DNA of 64,000 nt from positions 1,736,001 through 1,800,000 of the forward strand of contig JAGKQI010000100.1 of NCBI GenBank assembly GCA_018806915.1. The letters run 5' to 3'. The translations under genes and the position numbers were made by a program. This document shows positions 52,997 to 63,785 of the stretch, piece after piece (position 1 is the first letter of the stretch; each line of letters starts with the position of its first letter). This DNA comes from Phytophthora colocasiae. Its lineage: Eukaryota; Oomycota; Peronosporomycetes; Peronosporales; Peronosporaceae. The notes beneath the pieces are model-generated. The model did not search any database, was not told where the DNA came from, and was given only the letters and a program-made list of their open reading frames with translations.

Positions 52997-53118
52997 AATC
53001 AGCTGTCGTCCTTGTAGGTCAGCCTTCTCATCGCGTAATATACCATCAGCTTCGCCTTGACGTGCTTCGTTGCCTGCTTTTGTGTCCTCTGGGAGTCGAT
53101 TAACCTGTGACCTAGCGG

Positions 53119-54156
53119 TCACCGTGGCCCACTCAACCAGTTCTTCAGCAAGTCGGCTCTGAAGTCCGTCGCCACACTGCGCACTTGAGGTTCGAAGATA
53201 GCAGACGCTTGGGTCTGAGACCACTTCGGTAGCAGGTTCTGGAACGCAAATCCTGCTTCATACAGCATCGTCTGAAGGACAGCGACGCATTCAGGTGCCG
53301 TCAGAGTATTCATCAAGATCTCGACGTATGACAAGTCTTGGATTCGGCCAAAACTATGGCGCCTCAAGCAGAACTCCGATATCCACATGTCTTCCGGAAA
53401 TACTGAAGAACACCGCCACTTGATGTAGTCGCCCGTCGCTGCCGCAGCCTTCTGAAAGACATTTGCGTCAGGCTTCGCTGTTCGCCAGGCGTATTCGACG
53501 TTCGGCGGAACAATTCTTCCAGCGTCCATGTCCCTCCAGCGGCGGAACTCACGGCGTACGTACTTCAGGGCACGTTCTCCATCCAGCGAATCGGCCCTCC
53601 CAGACTCGTCAGACGGTGTCTTCAGAGAATCTTCGGACTTCATCGGCATGTCGTCAGACATCGGAGTGTCTTCGGACTTTGGAGTCTTCGAGACACGTTC
53701 ATCAACCAGTCCGGGTTCCGTCTTCACTTCCCCCACGGACTTCCCAGAGGCCGTCGACTCAGAACACAAGTTAATGACCTCCGGGGACTCAACCACGTCG
53801 GCGCCTCCCTCAGACGCCTCATCACCACCCTCACGGGCAGTGGCCACCTCGTCACCAGAAGCTTCAGCTTCGGACGGACCCTCCTCAGAACCTTGTTCGC
53901 CAGACACATCGGGTGTCTCTTGGGCTTCAGGCTCCGCAGCAGGCTGGTCTTCGACCGCCGGTTCCGGGACGTTCACCTCCTCGACTGCTTCCTTTTGACG
54001 TGCAGCCTTCTTCTTCTCGCGTGCCGCCTTCTCAACAGCATCCAAGTCGGGTTGTTCGTCAGGCGGAAGACCTTGAAGACGCTTCGACTGACGTGTCGCC
54101 ACACTGCGACCACCGCGTCCCCGACGTCCTCCTCTTGTAGTTCCATGTGAAGCCAT
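53119..54156 (-). CDS. ORF A of element 1: first ORF after the 5' LTR
   Basis: 345 codons from the ATG at 54156, about 90 bp after the LTR. A basic RGG-rich start (TRGGRRGRGGRSVATRQSKR), a Glu/Pro/Ala-rich acidic middle with repeated Ser/Asp/Glu motifs (SEDTPMSDDMPMKSEDS), then a conserved-looking folded C-terminus (YVRREFRRWRDMDAGRIVPP, WRTAKPDANVFQKAAAATGD, CAVLQTMLYEAGFAFQNLLP-like). I do not recognise it. The RGG start suggests nucleic-acid binding. A longer in-frame start at 54267 would extend into the LTR. Confidence 0.7.
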   Translation of the reverse strand: MASHGTTRGGRRGRGGRSVATRQSKRLQGLPPDEQPDLDAVEKAAREKKKAARQKEAVEEVNVPEPAVEDQPAAEPEAQETPDVSGEQGSEEGPSEAEASGDEVATAREGGDEASEGGADVVESPEVINLCSESTASGKSVGEVKTEPGLVDERVSKTPKSEDTPMSDDMPMKSEDSLKTPSDESGRADSLDGERALKYVRREFRRWRDMDAGRIVPPNVEYAWRTAKPDANVFQKAAAATGDYIKWRCSSVFPEDMWISEFCLRRHSFGRIQDLSYVEILMNTLTAPECVAVLQTMLYEAGFAFQNLLPKWSQTQASAIFEPQVRSVATDFRADLLKNWLSGPR

Positions 54157-54227
54157 CTTGAATATAGACGCTTGACAGGAACCCCTCTTCTCAAACTCTC
54201 TTAGATCCGGTGATATCACGATACCAA

Positions 54228-54246
54228 GATCCGGGCACGCGCACCA
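54228..54246 (-). other. Primer-binding site of element 1
   Basis: Two bases after the LTR end the minus strand reads TGGTGCGCGTGCCCGGATC, complementary to a tRNA 3' end terminating ..CGCGCACCA. It differs from the primer site of elements 0 and 2. Confidence 0.75.
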
Positions 54247-54248
54247 GT

Positions 54249-55920
54249 TGTCGCGAAGTCGGTGCAACTTTTACCGCGGTGCAGGGGCGTACAGTGAACC
54301 TGGAAGTGTGACTACCGGTAATTATACCAGAGTCGCACAGCAAGGTGGGCGTGTGTTACCTTGTGCTGTCCTCGTAGGTTCGTTGTCTTGATAATGAGAC
54401 CCTCGCCGGGGTCGTGAGAGTGTTGATGAGAGTGAGGGTTCCTTGCGTCGACCGTCGGATGCCCTTCTGGTCCTCACAGGAGCGCTTGAGAGTAGAACGT
54501 TTTCCGGTGAACACTTGTGTACACCAGAGATTTCTGAAGGCAAAAGAGAAATTAATACAATGGGAAGTCCAGTAATTAGACTTCCGAGATAACCGCAATA
54601 TAGAGTTCCGATATACAAATATGTAGCTGCTCTTATTCTTTCCTGGCCCTTGAGCAGTGGGCTAGTTCTCCAGGTCAACTAGGAAATGTTCACCAGACAC
54701 CTGGTCTGTCTGGTATTCCTGTAACTTTCGCGCACCACCCTCTAATATATAGAGGGAAAATAAACCAATACACTATCAGTTATATAACAGTCTACCGAGC
54801 GTCTTGAGAGCGACTGTCTAGCTCCCAAAACCTGTCCAAACGTACAATATGAAATGGGCTACCGCTAGAGACAAGACAAACGACCCAACTAGTAAATGGA
54901 ATAGGTGGGTCCTCTCAGGTCTCTACGTTACGCTGATCTCCACCTAAAGGGGCTTGATAGGTGAGAGATCACACGACTCAAAGCTTTGTCGTGGCCTAAT
55001 ACTTACGAGAAGCAGCAGGCAGACGACCTCGTTATAACAAAGCAACTCGAACTCGTTACAACAGGGAAAATTGAACTCTGGTTATCTATCTCGTATCTCT
55101 CTGTCTTCTGTCTTCCATATTCTCATATACACTTGGTCTCAGTATAACTCAGGAACTTTCACTTGGGCTCACTATGGTAGTCGGTACAGCGGATCTTGTT
55201 GAGTCGACACTTAATGATGTCATTACAGGGATGATCAGGTTGCGTTTCACTTGATTGCGTGAGGTCGTGTTGGGTACACTTGGTTTCAGTATGGGGTGGA
55301 CTTCAGAGTGTCAGAGTCTTGGTATCCTGTTCGTCAGGGTCTGGAATCATGTACGTCGGAGGCATGTCATCGGAACCATGTACTCCGAAATCATGTACAT
55401 CAGAGTCGTAATACCAGAGTCGTGACACTTGGGTCTGATCATCGGAGTCTTGTACGTCGAAGTCTGTTCATCGGAAACTGGTAATGTCTGGAATATTGCT
55501 TGTATAAGCCGGACACATCAGACTTGTGTTACCAGAATCATGTTCGTCAGACTCATGTACGTCGGACTCATGTTCGTCAGACTTCATGGTGTGATATCAG
55601 AGTTTCCATGCGTGATACCAGAAATCCATGAGTGTTTTCAGGGTGCGGAGCATGTATGCTGCAACGCACGAAGTCCAATTGGGATATGCGCGGGGTGCGC
55701 TACGTCCGGTGCGCGATACTTGGTATCTTGTGGGTATAATTATATTCCTTGAACCATCATCGTCACACAGGACGGCAACGGGATGAGGTCTCTCAGAGAT
55801 ACATTCTTCTGAGAGACTTTCTGCCAACCTTTAGGCACTCATCGTCGGGGAAAGTCCGGTGATCAGACTGAGTGTTGTTGTCTCTCGGAGTTTGTGCACT
55901 TTTCCGAGGAACACTTCTGA
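54249..55920 (-). repeat. 5' LTR of element 1, first part
   Basis: Matches 38634-40307 of the other LTR, then is interrupted by element 2 at the TCTGA target (55916-55920). It continues at 63786-63980. Confidence 0.9.
55916..55920. repeat. Target-site duplication of element 2, left copy
   Basis: TCTGA, present once in the uninterrupted LTR (40303-40307) and duplicated here and at 63786-63790. Confidence 0.9.
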
Positions 55921-56332
55921 TGTAACGGGGTTACACGGCGCTGCGCGCCTTGGCTACAATAGGTGTGGTATACACCATCCAGGTCACAAGTCACAGATCC
56001 GTGTACAACACATAGTGTTTCTCACACGTCACACATGTAGCCAGTTGCTGGCTGTTAGCTCAGAGCCACACATTACATTTGATTAGGATTTAGTATGTTA
56101 GATACTAAATCCGTTACATTCAGGATTAGGGCAATAAAATAAATAAAAATCAGTTTGCATTTTACATAATTAGTGTTAGTTCCTTTATTATAGGGACACT
56201 GATTGTGAGAGTCCCGTATTTAGTGGACTACTTGGTTCTTGTATAGAACCGAAGGCTAGTGCCTTGCAAGCAGGACTCTACGAGTCAACCCAACTTCCTC
56301 TGTGCCGTGCACACCTACGCAGCCCCGCTGCA
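55921..56332 (+). repeat. Left LTR of element 2, rich in perfect inverted repeats
   Basis: 412 bp, TGTAAC..GCTGCA. Perfect inverted repeats: TGTAAC/GTTACA (55921-55935), GGTGT/ACACC (55962-55976), AGCCAG/CTGGCT (56039-56053), GGATTTAGTAT/ATACTAAATCC (56086-56112), GGTTCT/AGAACC (56234-56250), AAGGC/GCCTT (56252-56265) and GACTC/GAGTC (56274-56286). Confidence 0.9.
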
Positions 56333-56334
56333 TC

Positions 56335-56356
56335 TGGTAGCACTTGTAGTCAATCC
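56335..56356 (+). other. Primer-binding site of element 2
   Basis: TGGTAGCACTTGTAGTCAAT.., two bases after the LTR and identical to the site of element 0. Confidence 0.8.
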
Positions 56357-56383
56357 AACTCCTGAGTTGAAGACTGTTTCTCT

Positions 56384-57358
56384 GTGAGAATGGAGCCAGA
56401 AGCATACGCTCACTTGACTCGAGTCAGCGGGACACGCTTAACAAGCTTACGTCCTTGCTGGGCCCTGAAGGTATGGCGCACCTTGCGTCTCAAGGGCCGG
56501 AGGCCGTCAACGCGCGCCTGGAGGCATTTGCCTCGTACGAGAACGCTCTCGTTGAGCACATTCAGCGGAATGTAAAAGGAGTTAATCCCGCCCGAGAGCT
56601 AAGCCCGTCACGCTCAGCGTGAAGACCTTTCACGGGCACGAAGGAGAGAACCTCCTATTGTGGACCCGAGAGGTCGAGATGGCCATGGGGGCCGCTATGC
56701 TCCAGTTGGAAGGCCAACGCGTGGCGTTCGCCATCTCTAAGCTCGAAGGTCGAGCACGAGAATGGGCCTTGACGTCTGGGACGTCGGTAGAAATGGCCTT
56801 CCCCACTTGGGGTGAGCTTAAGGCCAAACTTACGCAAGTATTTGCTCCACCTAACCAGGCGTATCGCGTGCGGTCACGCTTCCTCGCTTGCCGACAGGGC
56901 AAGAAGGACCTGGTGGACTATGTCCAAGAGCTGCGCACGCTCATTGCCGGCATGGCTGCCGATCCTCTACCTGAGGTGGTCACTGTGACTATCTTCATGG
57001 AAGGTCTGAGAGCTGGCGTGGCCAGGACGGAGGCATTCCGTCAGAATCCTCGCACCTTCGAGGACGCTGTTAGCGTGGCATTGAATGCTGAACACAACTT
57101 TAAGTTGTCGAGGGTCGGTGCTAATAGCACAGGGTCCGGGGACCTGAACCCATGGACCTCAGCTATGCTGAAGATGAAGTAGCCGAGCTACGAGCTGCGG
57201 TGCAGCGTATGAGCACTCGTCGGTGCTACACGTGTGGTAGTCCCACACACCTGAGGCCCAACTGCCCTCTGCGCAAAGAGCGCGCCGGCCAGAATGGCCG
57301 CAACCCTGTCGCGGGTCCCGCTTTGGGCTCTGCCCAGGGAAACGACGGCTCCCAGTAG
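56384..57358 (+). pseudogene. gag: Gag of element 2, three frame breaks
   Basis: Starts MEPEAYAHLTRV, shifts near 56430 to NKLTSLLGPEGMAHLASQ, and shifts near 56600 to the main gag core (56619-57160: [59 protein letters not shown]). It shifts again near 57145 to [20 protein letters not shown] and the CCHC knuckle CYTCGSPTHLRPNC, ending at 57358. The breaks look like single-base changes. The core is closely related to the gag of element 0. Confidence 0.85.
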
Positions 57359-57520
57359 ACGCGGGGCGGTCTACTGGGGAAGAACTGAGTTCTGCAGTGC
57401 GTGAGAGGCACTGGGGCTCAGCCCCGAAGAGCTCCGTGCTCTTGAACACGGAACGTGTGAGCAAGCAGGGCTTGCTGGTCGTCCATGTGGACGTGAAGGG
57501 CTTCTGAGAAGCCGTGGATC

Positions 57521-57988
57521 GTGTTGATCGATTCAGGAGCGTCTGGCAACTACGTCAGACGCTCCACCGTTGAGGGTAGTCAGCAATATGCTGAGGCGCT
57601 TCGAGCGCGAAGAGGTGACACCGTCACTGTCCGTCTAGCGACGGGCGTCCGTGTCACGGCAGCCAAGGTCCCGATGGACCTACGGCTGAAGTTCCTGGAC
57701 TTCGACAGCGTGGAACGCTGCTTGGTCTTGGACCTGGATTCGAGGTACGACCTCATCCTTGGTATGGCGTGGCTGGAGCGCCACGAGCCATGGATCGACT
57801 GGAGGTCGAAGACCTTAGGTGCTACGCACTTCTCTCCTAGTGGAGCTTTGGCGAGTCATGAACCCACCTCTGCTAGGGAAGCAGAAGCGCTATTGGCGCG
57901 AGCATCGAGCCGAGTCGGCAATGATGCTGGAAGTCGGTGTGTCCGAGTTAGTGGACAGCACCGAGTGCGAGGATCGCAGCCCTGTTGA
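57521..57988 (+). pseudogene. Protease of element 2
   Basis: A retropepsin with active-site VLIDSGASGNYVRRS and LDLDSRYDLILGMAWLERHEPWIDW, the usual arrangement in chromoviruses. The segment immediately upstream (LLVVHVDVKGF) is in another frame, separated by an apparent one-base insertion near 57507. The frame leaves coding register before 57988, where pol takes over in an overlapping frame. Confidence 0.75.
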
Positions 57989-60900
57989 GCGCATAGCGCT
58001 GGTTGGCAGTGACTCAACGTGTGGGCAAAGCTCACGTAACCCGAGTGACGCCGGTCATGGACCGTCACTGGATGCCGATGGCATCGGGCCTTACCAGGCC
58101 GTGAACTGTGGGGCGGCACGTACTCCGTCGAGTGATACTGGTCGTGGACCAAGTCGATCGCTGAGTGTCTCTGACACTGGACCTGTTACGGTCATTGATT
58201 GTGCAGCGGCACGTACTCCGCTGAGCGGCATCGGTCGTCGACCGAGTGGATCGCTGAGTGTCCCTGACACTGGGCCGAGAGAGGCCGAAACTTGTGCGAC
58301 GGCACGTACTCCGTCGAATAGACGATCTTCGGCTAGGCGAAGACGTCGTAAGGCCCTTCGGGCGAGACGCTCTGCGTCTGAGTCATCCGTGACGTCAAGT
58401 GCCGACGCACCGGAGGGCTGTGGGCAGCTATACACTCTGGTTGATGGAGTGGGCGGTAGTGCCGAAGGCAGTGTCCTGCTGGACGACTTGCCAAGTGTTG
58501 ACAAGCTCCTTGAGCTAGAAGAGATGTCCTTCGCCGACTTTGGCGATGCCTTGAAGGCTGGCGAATTCGCCGAGGTGGTCATCGTTCGACCTGAGGAGGA
58601 GTTAAACTCGTCGTCCCTCGTTGACGAGTCCGTCTTGGCCGAAGTCAAGAAGGCGTTGAACGCCAGGAGTGGATCGGAGATCCTCAAGAATCCCTCGGAT
58701 CCCTTCCACTCCTTGCTGAAGGAATATGGAGACGTTGTCTCGAAGGAACCACCGAGTGGCCTGCCTCCCGACCGAGGCGTTCGTCATGAGATCGACTTAG
58801 TTCCCGGAACTAAGTACTGCGTGACCCGACAGTGGCCTCTTCCTAAAGAGCAATGCGACGTCATTGACGCCTTCTTCCGTGCGAAGCACGCGGCGGGTCT
58901 CGTGCGCGAGAGCAAGTCTCCGCATTCCGCGCCAACGTTCTGTGTCAGAAAGCCGAATGGCAAGTGGCGTATCGTTCACGCTTTTAACAAGCTCAACACT
59001 GCCACGATTCCGGCGCAGACGCCGATTCCTAGGAAGGATGTTCTTCAGAACAACATGGTGGGTTGCACCATGTACAGTGCACTCGACTTAGTCGATGGGT
59101 ACTATCAGCTGCTCATGCAAGCCAGTGATATTCCGCTTACAGCGGTGAGCACCCCGAGCGGTATGCTCTGGGAGTGGCTCGTCATGCCCCAAGGGCTCTC
59201 GAACGCGCCCGCAACGTTCAATCGTCTAGTGACGCAGCTGTTCAGGCCCCTACGGGCATTCGCACAAACGTACTTTGACGACGTGTTCGTCCACAGTCAG
59301 GCCGAACACGGCAAGACTGACGTTGAGGTGCACGTGGAACACGTGAGAGCTGTGCTCGAGTGCATGCGCACGAACAAGCTGTACGCCAACGCAGACAAGT
59401 GCGTCTTTGGCGCGGAAGAAATCCCCTTCCTAGGGTGCTTCATTGGGAAGCATGGCCTTCGTGCTGATCCAGCAAAGGTCAAGGCCATTGTGGATTGGCC
59501 GGTTCCCTTGAACCAGAAGGACTTGCGTAAGTGGCTGGGTTTGGCCAACTACTTGCACAAGTACAGCGAGAACTACGCTGAGTTGGCTCGGCCACTGACG
59601 GATCTCCTTAAGAAGGATGCCGAATGGGTATGGCGTGCCGAGCACGAGAATGCCTATCAAGGATAGCCTGCTTCAGGCACCGATACTGGCGCTGCCAGAC
59701 CCCGCTCGTCCGTTTATTGTCGTCTGTGACGCCTCTGACTTTGCCATCGGCAGTGCTTTGCTACAAGCGGACGCCGAAGGGCGCGAACGCGTCATTGCGT
59801 TTGAGTCGCGACAGCTCAAGGCTGCTGAGAAGAACTATCCAGTTCATGACAAGGAGCTACTTGCGATGAAGTACGCTCTCGTCAAATTCAGGGTTCACCT
59901 GCTCGGCTCCAAGCCGTTTGTGATCTACACGGATCATGCGTCACTACGCACAGCGACGCAGTCGCCTCACCTCTCGCAGAGGATGGCCCGATGGCTCTCC
60001 TTCTTTGCGGAGTATAACTTCGAGGTGAAGTACAAGCCTGGCAGGCAGAACGTCCTCGCTGACGCGTTATCACGTCGCCCGGACTATGAGTTATCTCATG
60101 TCACCTCGGTGACGTCGTCCGTGACGGACATGGTTCGAGCAGCGTACGCTCAGGACGACTCTTGTGTCGCGTTGCTCCAAGCTCTGGGGAGCGATGAGTT
60201 TAAAGACTCAAAGGTGACTCTGTCACGACGCCTAAAGGCGAGACTCCAACGCTACAGCCTGGAAGGCGGTCTGCTGTACTACAGCACGGGTCAGGATGAC
60301 CCACCACGAGTGGTAGTTCCTCACGATGAGGATCTGAAGTACCGTATCCTCTATGAGGCTCACGACACACCCACAGGCGGCCACCTCGGTCGCGAGAAGA
60401 CGTACGGCTCGGTGAGCTCCATGTACTGGTGGCCGAAGATGTACAAGTGGGTCAGCACATATGTGCGCACGTGCGAGACGTGTCAGCGGGTTAAACCCTC
60501 GCCGCATGCGGCTGCGCCTTTGGCGAGCTTACCTGTACCCTCTGGGTGTTGGCAGTCCATAAGTATGGACTTTGTGTTTGGCCTGCCGAAGGACTCGGCA
60601 GGCAACACGGGCGTGGTGGTCTTTGTTGACCGTCTGAGCAAGATGGCTCATCTAGCGGCTGTGCCGGACACCGTCGATGGTGCTGGTACAGCGACGATCT
60701 TCATCGATCGGGTCTTCCGCCAGCATGGGCTGCCTGAGACCATTGTCTCGGATCGAGATCCCCGTTTCACGGGTCACTTCTGGACGTCCGTCTTCAAGGT
60801 GCTGGGCACTCGACTGGACATGTCCACGGCGGACCATCCGCAGACCGACGGTCAGACCGAACGCGTGAACCGCGTTCTGGAGGACATCCTCCGCAGCGTA

Positions 60901-62013
60901 TGCGCTGAAACGCCGAAGCGTTGGAGCGCTATGCTCCCTCTCGTTGAGTTCTCCATGAACAATGCGGTGCATGCCTCGACAGGCTTCACCCCGTTCTACG
61001 TGAACGGCCTTGCGCACCCGCGCGTTCCGCTCACTCCGCCACGCGGTAGCCTTGGGCTTGGTGGGGGAGAGGCTGTGCCGTCGCTCGACTCCGAGCTTGC
61101 TGATATCAGCCCTTCTGCTGTGCGTAAACAAGTCGATGACTTCCTCTCGGTGAGATTGAGCGTATTACGCCGTGTACGTGACGCGATGGCTGAAAGCCAA
61201 GACATTCAGAAAGAACAGGCTGATGCAAAAGGTAGAAGCAATGTATGGGAATTTAAGGTCGGTGACCAGGTTTTATTAAACGCTAAGAACCTACCTACAC
61301 ATGCAGTGTCAAATGTCTTTAAGACGAAATTGCGTCCGCGTTTCATCGGACCATTTACGGTCGTGGCCAAGAAGGGCCTGGCATACACGCTTGACTTGCC
61401 AAAGCGGATGCGAACACACCCGGTGTTCTACGTCGGCTTGCTTAAGCCATATCGGGACCCCGCGGGGGTGAGCGCGGAGGCGCTGGCACCGACGACACGT
61501 GCCCAGGCTGCGTCATCTGCAGCAGCAACGTCACCTGACCTCGCAACTCAGCGAGCTGAAGCTCCTGCTGGTGCAGGCGAGCAGTCAGGGACTGAGGACC
61601 TTCGAGCCAAGCCATCCGGCTTTCAATCTCCTCCATGTCATGAGCGAGACGGGCATGCGAATGCCAAACACTTTCGACGTTCCCTTGAAGGGACTGAGTC
61701 TGACTCCGGAGAGTACCGATCGAGTGATCGAGTTGGTACCAGGCGCGATGCGACAAATAGCGCTCGTCACACTCATCGAGTACGGCGTTCCGCAGCGAAT
61801 CGGCCTCCTCCGCCGTTGCTCGATGAGCAGGGGACTCCCCACTACCACGTGGAGCGCCTGATGGCGCGGCGTCGCCACCGTAGTCAAAACCAGTATCTGG
61901 TGAAGTGGCGTGGATATCCTCATTCCCAAAACTCGTGGGAGTTTGAAGGGTCCCTGAGGCAGGACTGCCCTGACGTCGTGGACGCTTTTGATCGCGAAGA
62001 TCGGGGCGCCTGA
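57819..62013 (+). pseudogene. pol: Pol of element 2: RT, RNase H, integrase, chromodomain
   Basis: Two frames. The first (to 59666) has a linker with three SLSV-type DTGP repeats, then RT: VRKPNGKWRIVHAFNKLN, YSALDLVDGYYQLLM, MPQGLSNAPATFNRL and TYFDDVFVHS (active site FDD). The second (59660-62013) has RNase H with all three catalytic residues (CDASDFAIG, KELLA, YTDHASL), integrase with an HHCC finger, Asp-Asp-Glu (SMDFVFGLP, SDRDPRFTG, HPQTDGQTERVN), GPF (RFIGPFTVV), a spacer of about 120 residues and a chromodomain (YHVERLMARRR.., YLVKWRGYPHSQNSWEF). At the junction near 59650 the two frames would be joined by an 8-base insertion, consistent with loss of one copy of a short direct repeat. 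Confidence 0.88.
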
Positions 62014-63267
62014 AGGGCTCGAGGTCGACCACTCGGTCGACACCCGCTTCTCACCACTAGTGTGAGAAGCTGACGGACTAGCAGCCGAGCTCAGGCTCTG
62101 GTCCGTGGCTGGCACAGCCAGCGAGTCTCCCTCGGAGACTGAAGGAGCATCCTGCGAAGCAGGGATAGTGGCCTGAGAGGCGGGAGCCACTGCCGTCGTG
62201 TGACGAGGAAAGCGGCCGGGCCGCACGCGTATCTTCGCGTACTGGAAGAGTAGACCTCGGGCGAGGCGGACGTCCACCTCGGCGCAGCTCTCCATGAGCC
62301 GGTCAAACGACGCGAGCTTCCGTGAAGCCTCGGCCCAGGTGGCCACATGGACCATGTAGTCCCGGGTGGTCTCTCCGGTTTGGAGCAGGAGTGGATAAGT
62401 CCTCATCTGAGGCACAGACTCCCGTCGCCGTTGCTTATCTAAGCGTTGCCGATACTCGGCGAGTGTGCACACCTGCGGGGTCAGGAAACGCTCATGGAGC
62501 CCCTGTCGCTGCTGAGTCTCAGCCACCGTACGTGGAGGATTGCCTATGGCGTAACCATGCAGGTTTGGCTGCGCCATCAACTGCTTCACCTGCTCGGCAG
62601 GGTCGCGAGGCTCGAAGCCGTAGTCGCGCCGCGACGAAGTCCCCACGATGTCCCGTTGGACCGGTCGACGTGACTCTGGAGCACCGCTCAGGGAAGCCTC
62701 CTGTGCCTCATCCAGAGGGTTGGTGATCGCGTCTTCGACTCCCTTGAGTGACTCTGGCTCATCGCGAGCAGGAAGCGGTGGTGCGTTGCGCAACGCGTTG
62801 AGCACGAGGCTCGGGTCCCTCCGGGAACGGATTTACTGCCGCAGCTGCCGAGGAATTGAGTACCGACGCGGATCGCGTGGAGAGCGCAGCTCAGATCGGG
62901 TCGTCCGAGGGCTCGCAGGAGCAGGAGACGCATGGGCATCGCCCTGTTCGACTCCTCGTAGTCCACTTCGACCTCGCCTTCCTCTGTAGGAGAGCGACGT
63001 GGGTCGCGCGTCGGCGACGCTGTCGTGTACTGAAGGGTGAGCCACCGCTACCACTTGACGTCGGGCTGGCCTTGAACATCGCTCCGTAGCGAAGGCGAGA
63101 CGCCGCGAAATACTCCGAATCGGAGAGCGTGAGAGGAGCCGAGGGCTCAGACCGGAAAGCGCTGAGGCGCTGGGGCGTAGACGCCTGGTCACTGGACACC
63201 TCAGGAGCGGTTGGCTCGCTGGGGAGAATTGAAGAATGTGCTCGTTGAGCCAGCGCACTCCGCGCAC
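61442..63267 (-). pseudogene. Antisense reading frame of element 2, overlapping the 3' end of pol
   Basis: Minus-strand frames begin about 110 bp inside the 3' LTR border and run toward pol: SSDQASTPQRLSAFRSEPSAPLTLSD (63199 down), a shift to VDYEESNRAMPMRLL, a shift to LNALRNAPPLPARDEPESLKGVEDAI and the best block NLHGYAIGNPPRTVAETQQR, RDYMVHVATWAEASRKLASF (62800-62040). A final shift near 62040 leads to 62032-61442, ending in a strong coiled coil (LRSQTQSLQGNVESVWHSHA, LARLHQQELQLAELRGQV-like) and a Pro-rich tail. The last 590 bp overlap the integrase-chromodomain spacer of pol on the other strand. Function unknown. Confidence 0.6.
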
Positions 63268-63360
63268 TCTCGTTGAGAGATTTCTTTTATCGGAAAGTTG
63301 CCGGTGACAGGCCTTGACAAGGCAGTTATGTCTACAGTTGTAGATACTCCGTATCCACGG

Positions 63361-63374
63361 TTTGGTGGGGAGGG
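63361..63374 (+). other. Polypurine tract of element 2
   Basis: TTTGGTGGGGAGGG immediately before the right LTR. Confidence 0.75.
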
Positions 63375-63785
63375 TGTAACAGGGTTACACGAGCTGCGCG
63401 CCTTGGCTACAATAGGTGTGGTATACACCATCCAGGTCACAAGTCACAGATCCGTGTACAACACATAGTGTTTCTCACACGTCACACATGTAGCCAGTTG
63501 CTGGCTGTTAGCTCAGAGCCACACATTACATTTGATTAGGATTTAGTATGTTAGATACTAAATCCGTTACATTCAGGATTAGGGCAATAAAATAAATAAA
63601 AATCAGTTTGCATTTTACATAATTAGTGTTAGTTCCTTTATTATAGGGACACTGATTGTGAGAGTCCCGTATTTAGTGGACTACTTGGTTCTTGTATAGA
63701 ACCGAAGGCTAGTGCCTTGCAAGCAGGACTCTACGAGTCAACCCAACTTCCTCTGTGCCGTGCACACCTACGCAGCCCCGCTGCA
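63375..63785 (+). repeat. Right LTR of element 2
   Basis: 411 bp. Identical to the left LTR except for about three differences near the start (AGGG for GGGG, and GAG for GGCG). Confidence 0.92.

Larger units (their letters stand above)
55921..63785 (+). mobile_element. Ty3/gypsy chromovirus-type element (element 2), nested in LTR of element 1
   Basis: 7,865 bp, plus strand, with LTRs 55921-56332 and 63375-63785 and 5 bp target duplications. The order is LTR, primer-binding site, gag with zinc knuckle, protease, RT, RNase H, integrase, chromodomain, then an antisense reading frame, polypurine tract and LTR. The LTRs differ only near their first 25 bases. At least five frame breaks cut gag, protease and pol, so this copy cannot encode its own proteins unless the breaks are sequence errors. 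Confidence 0.92.
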
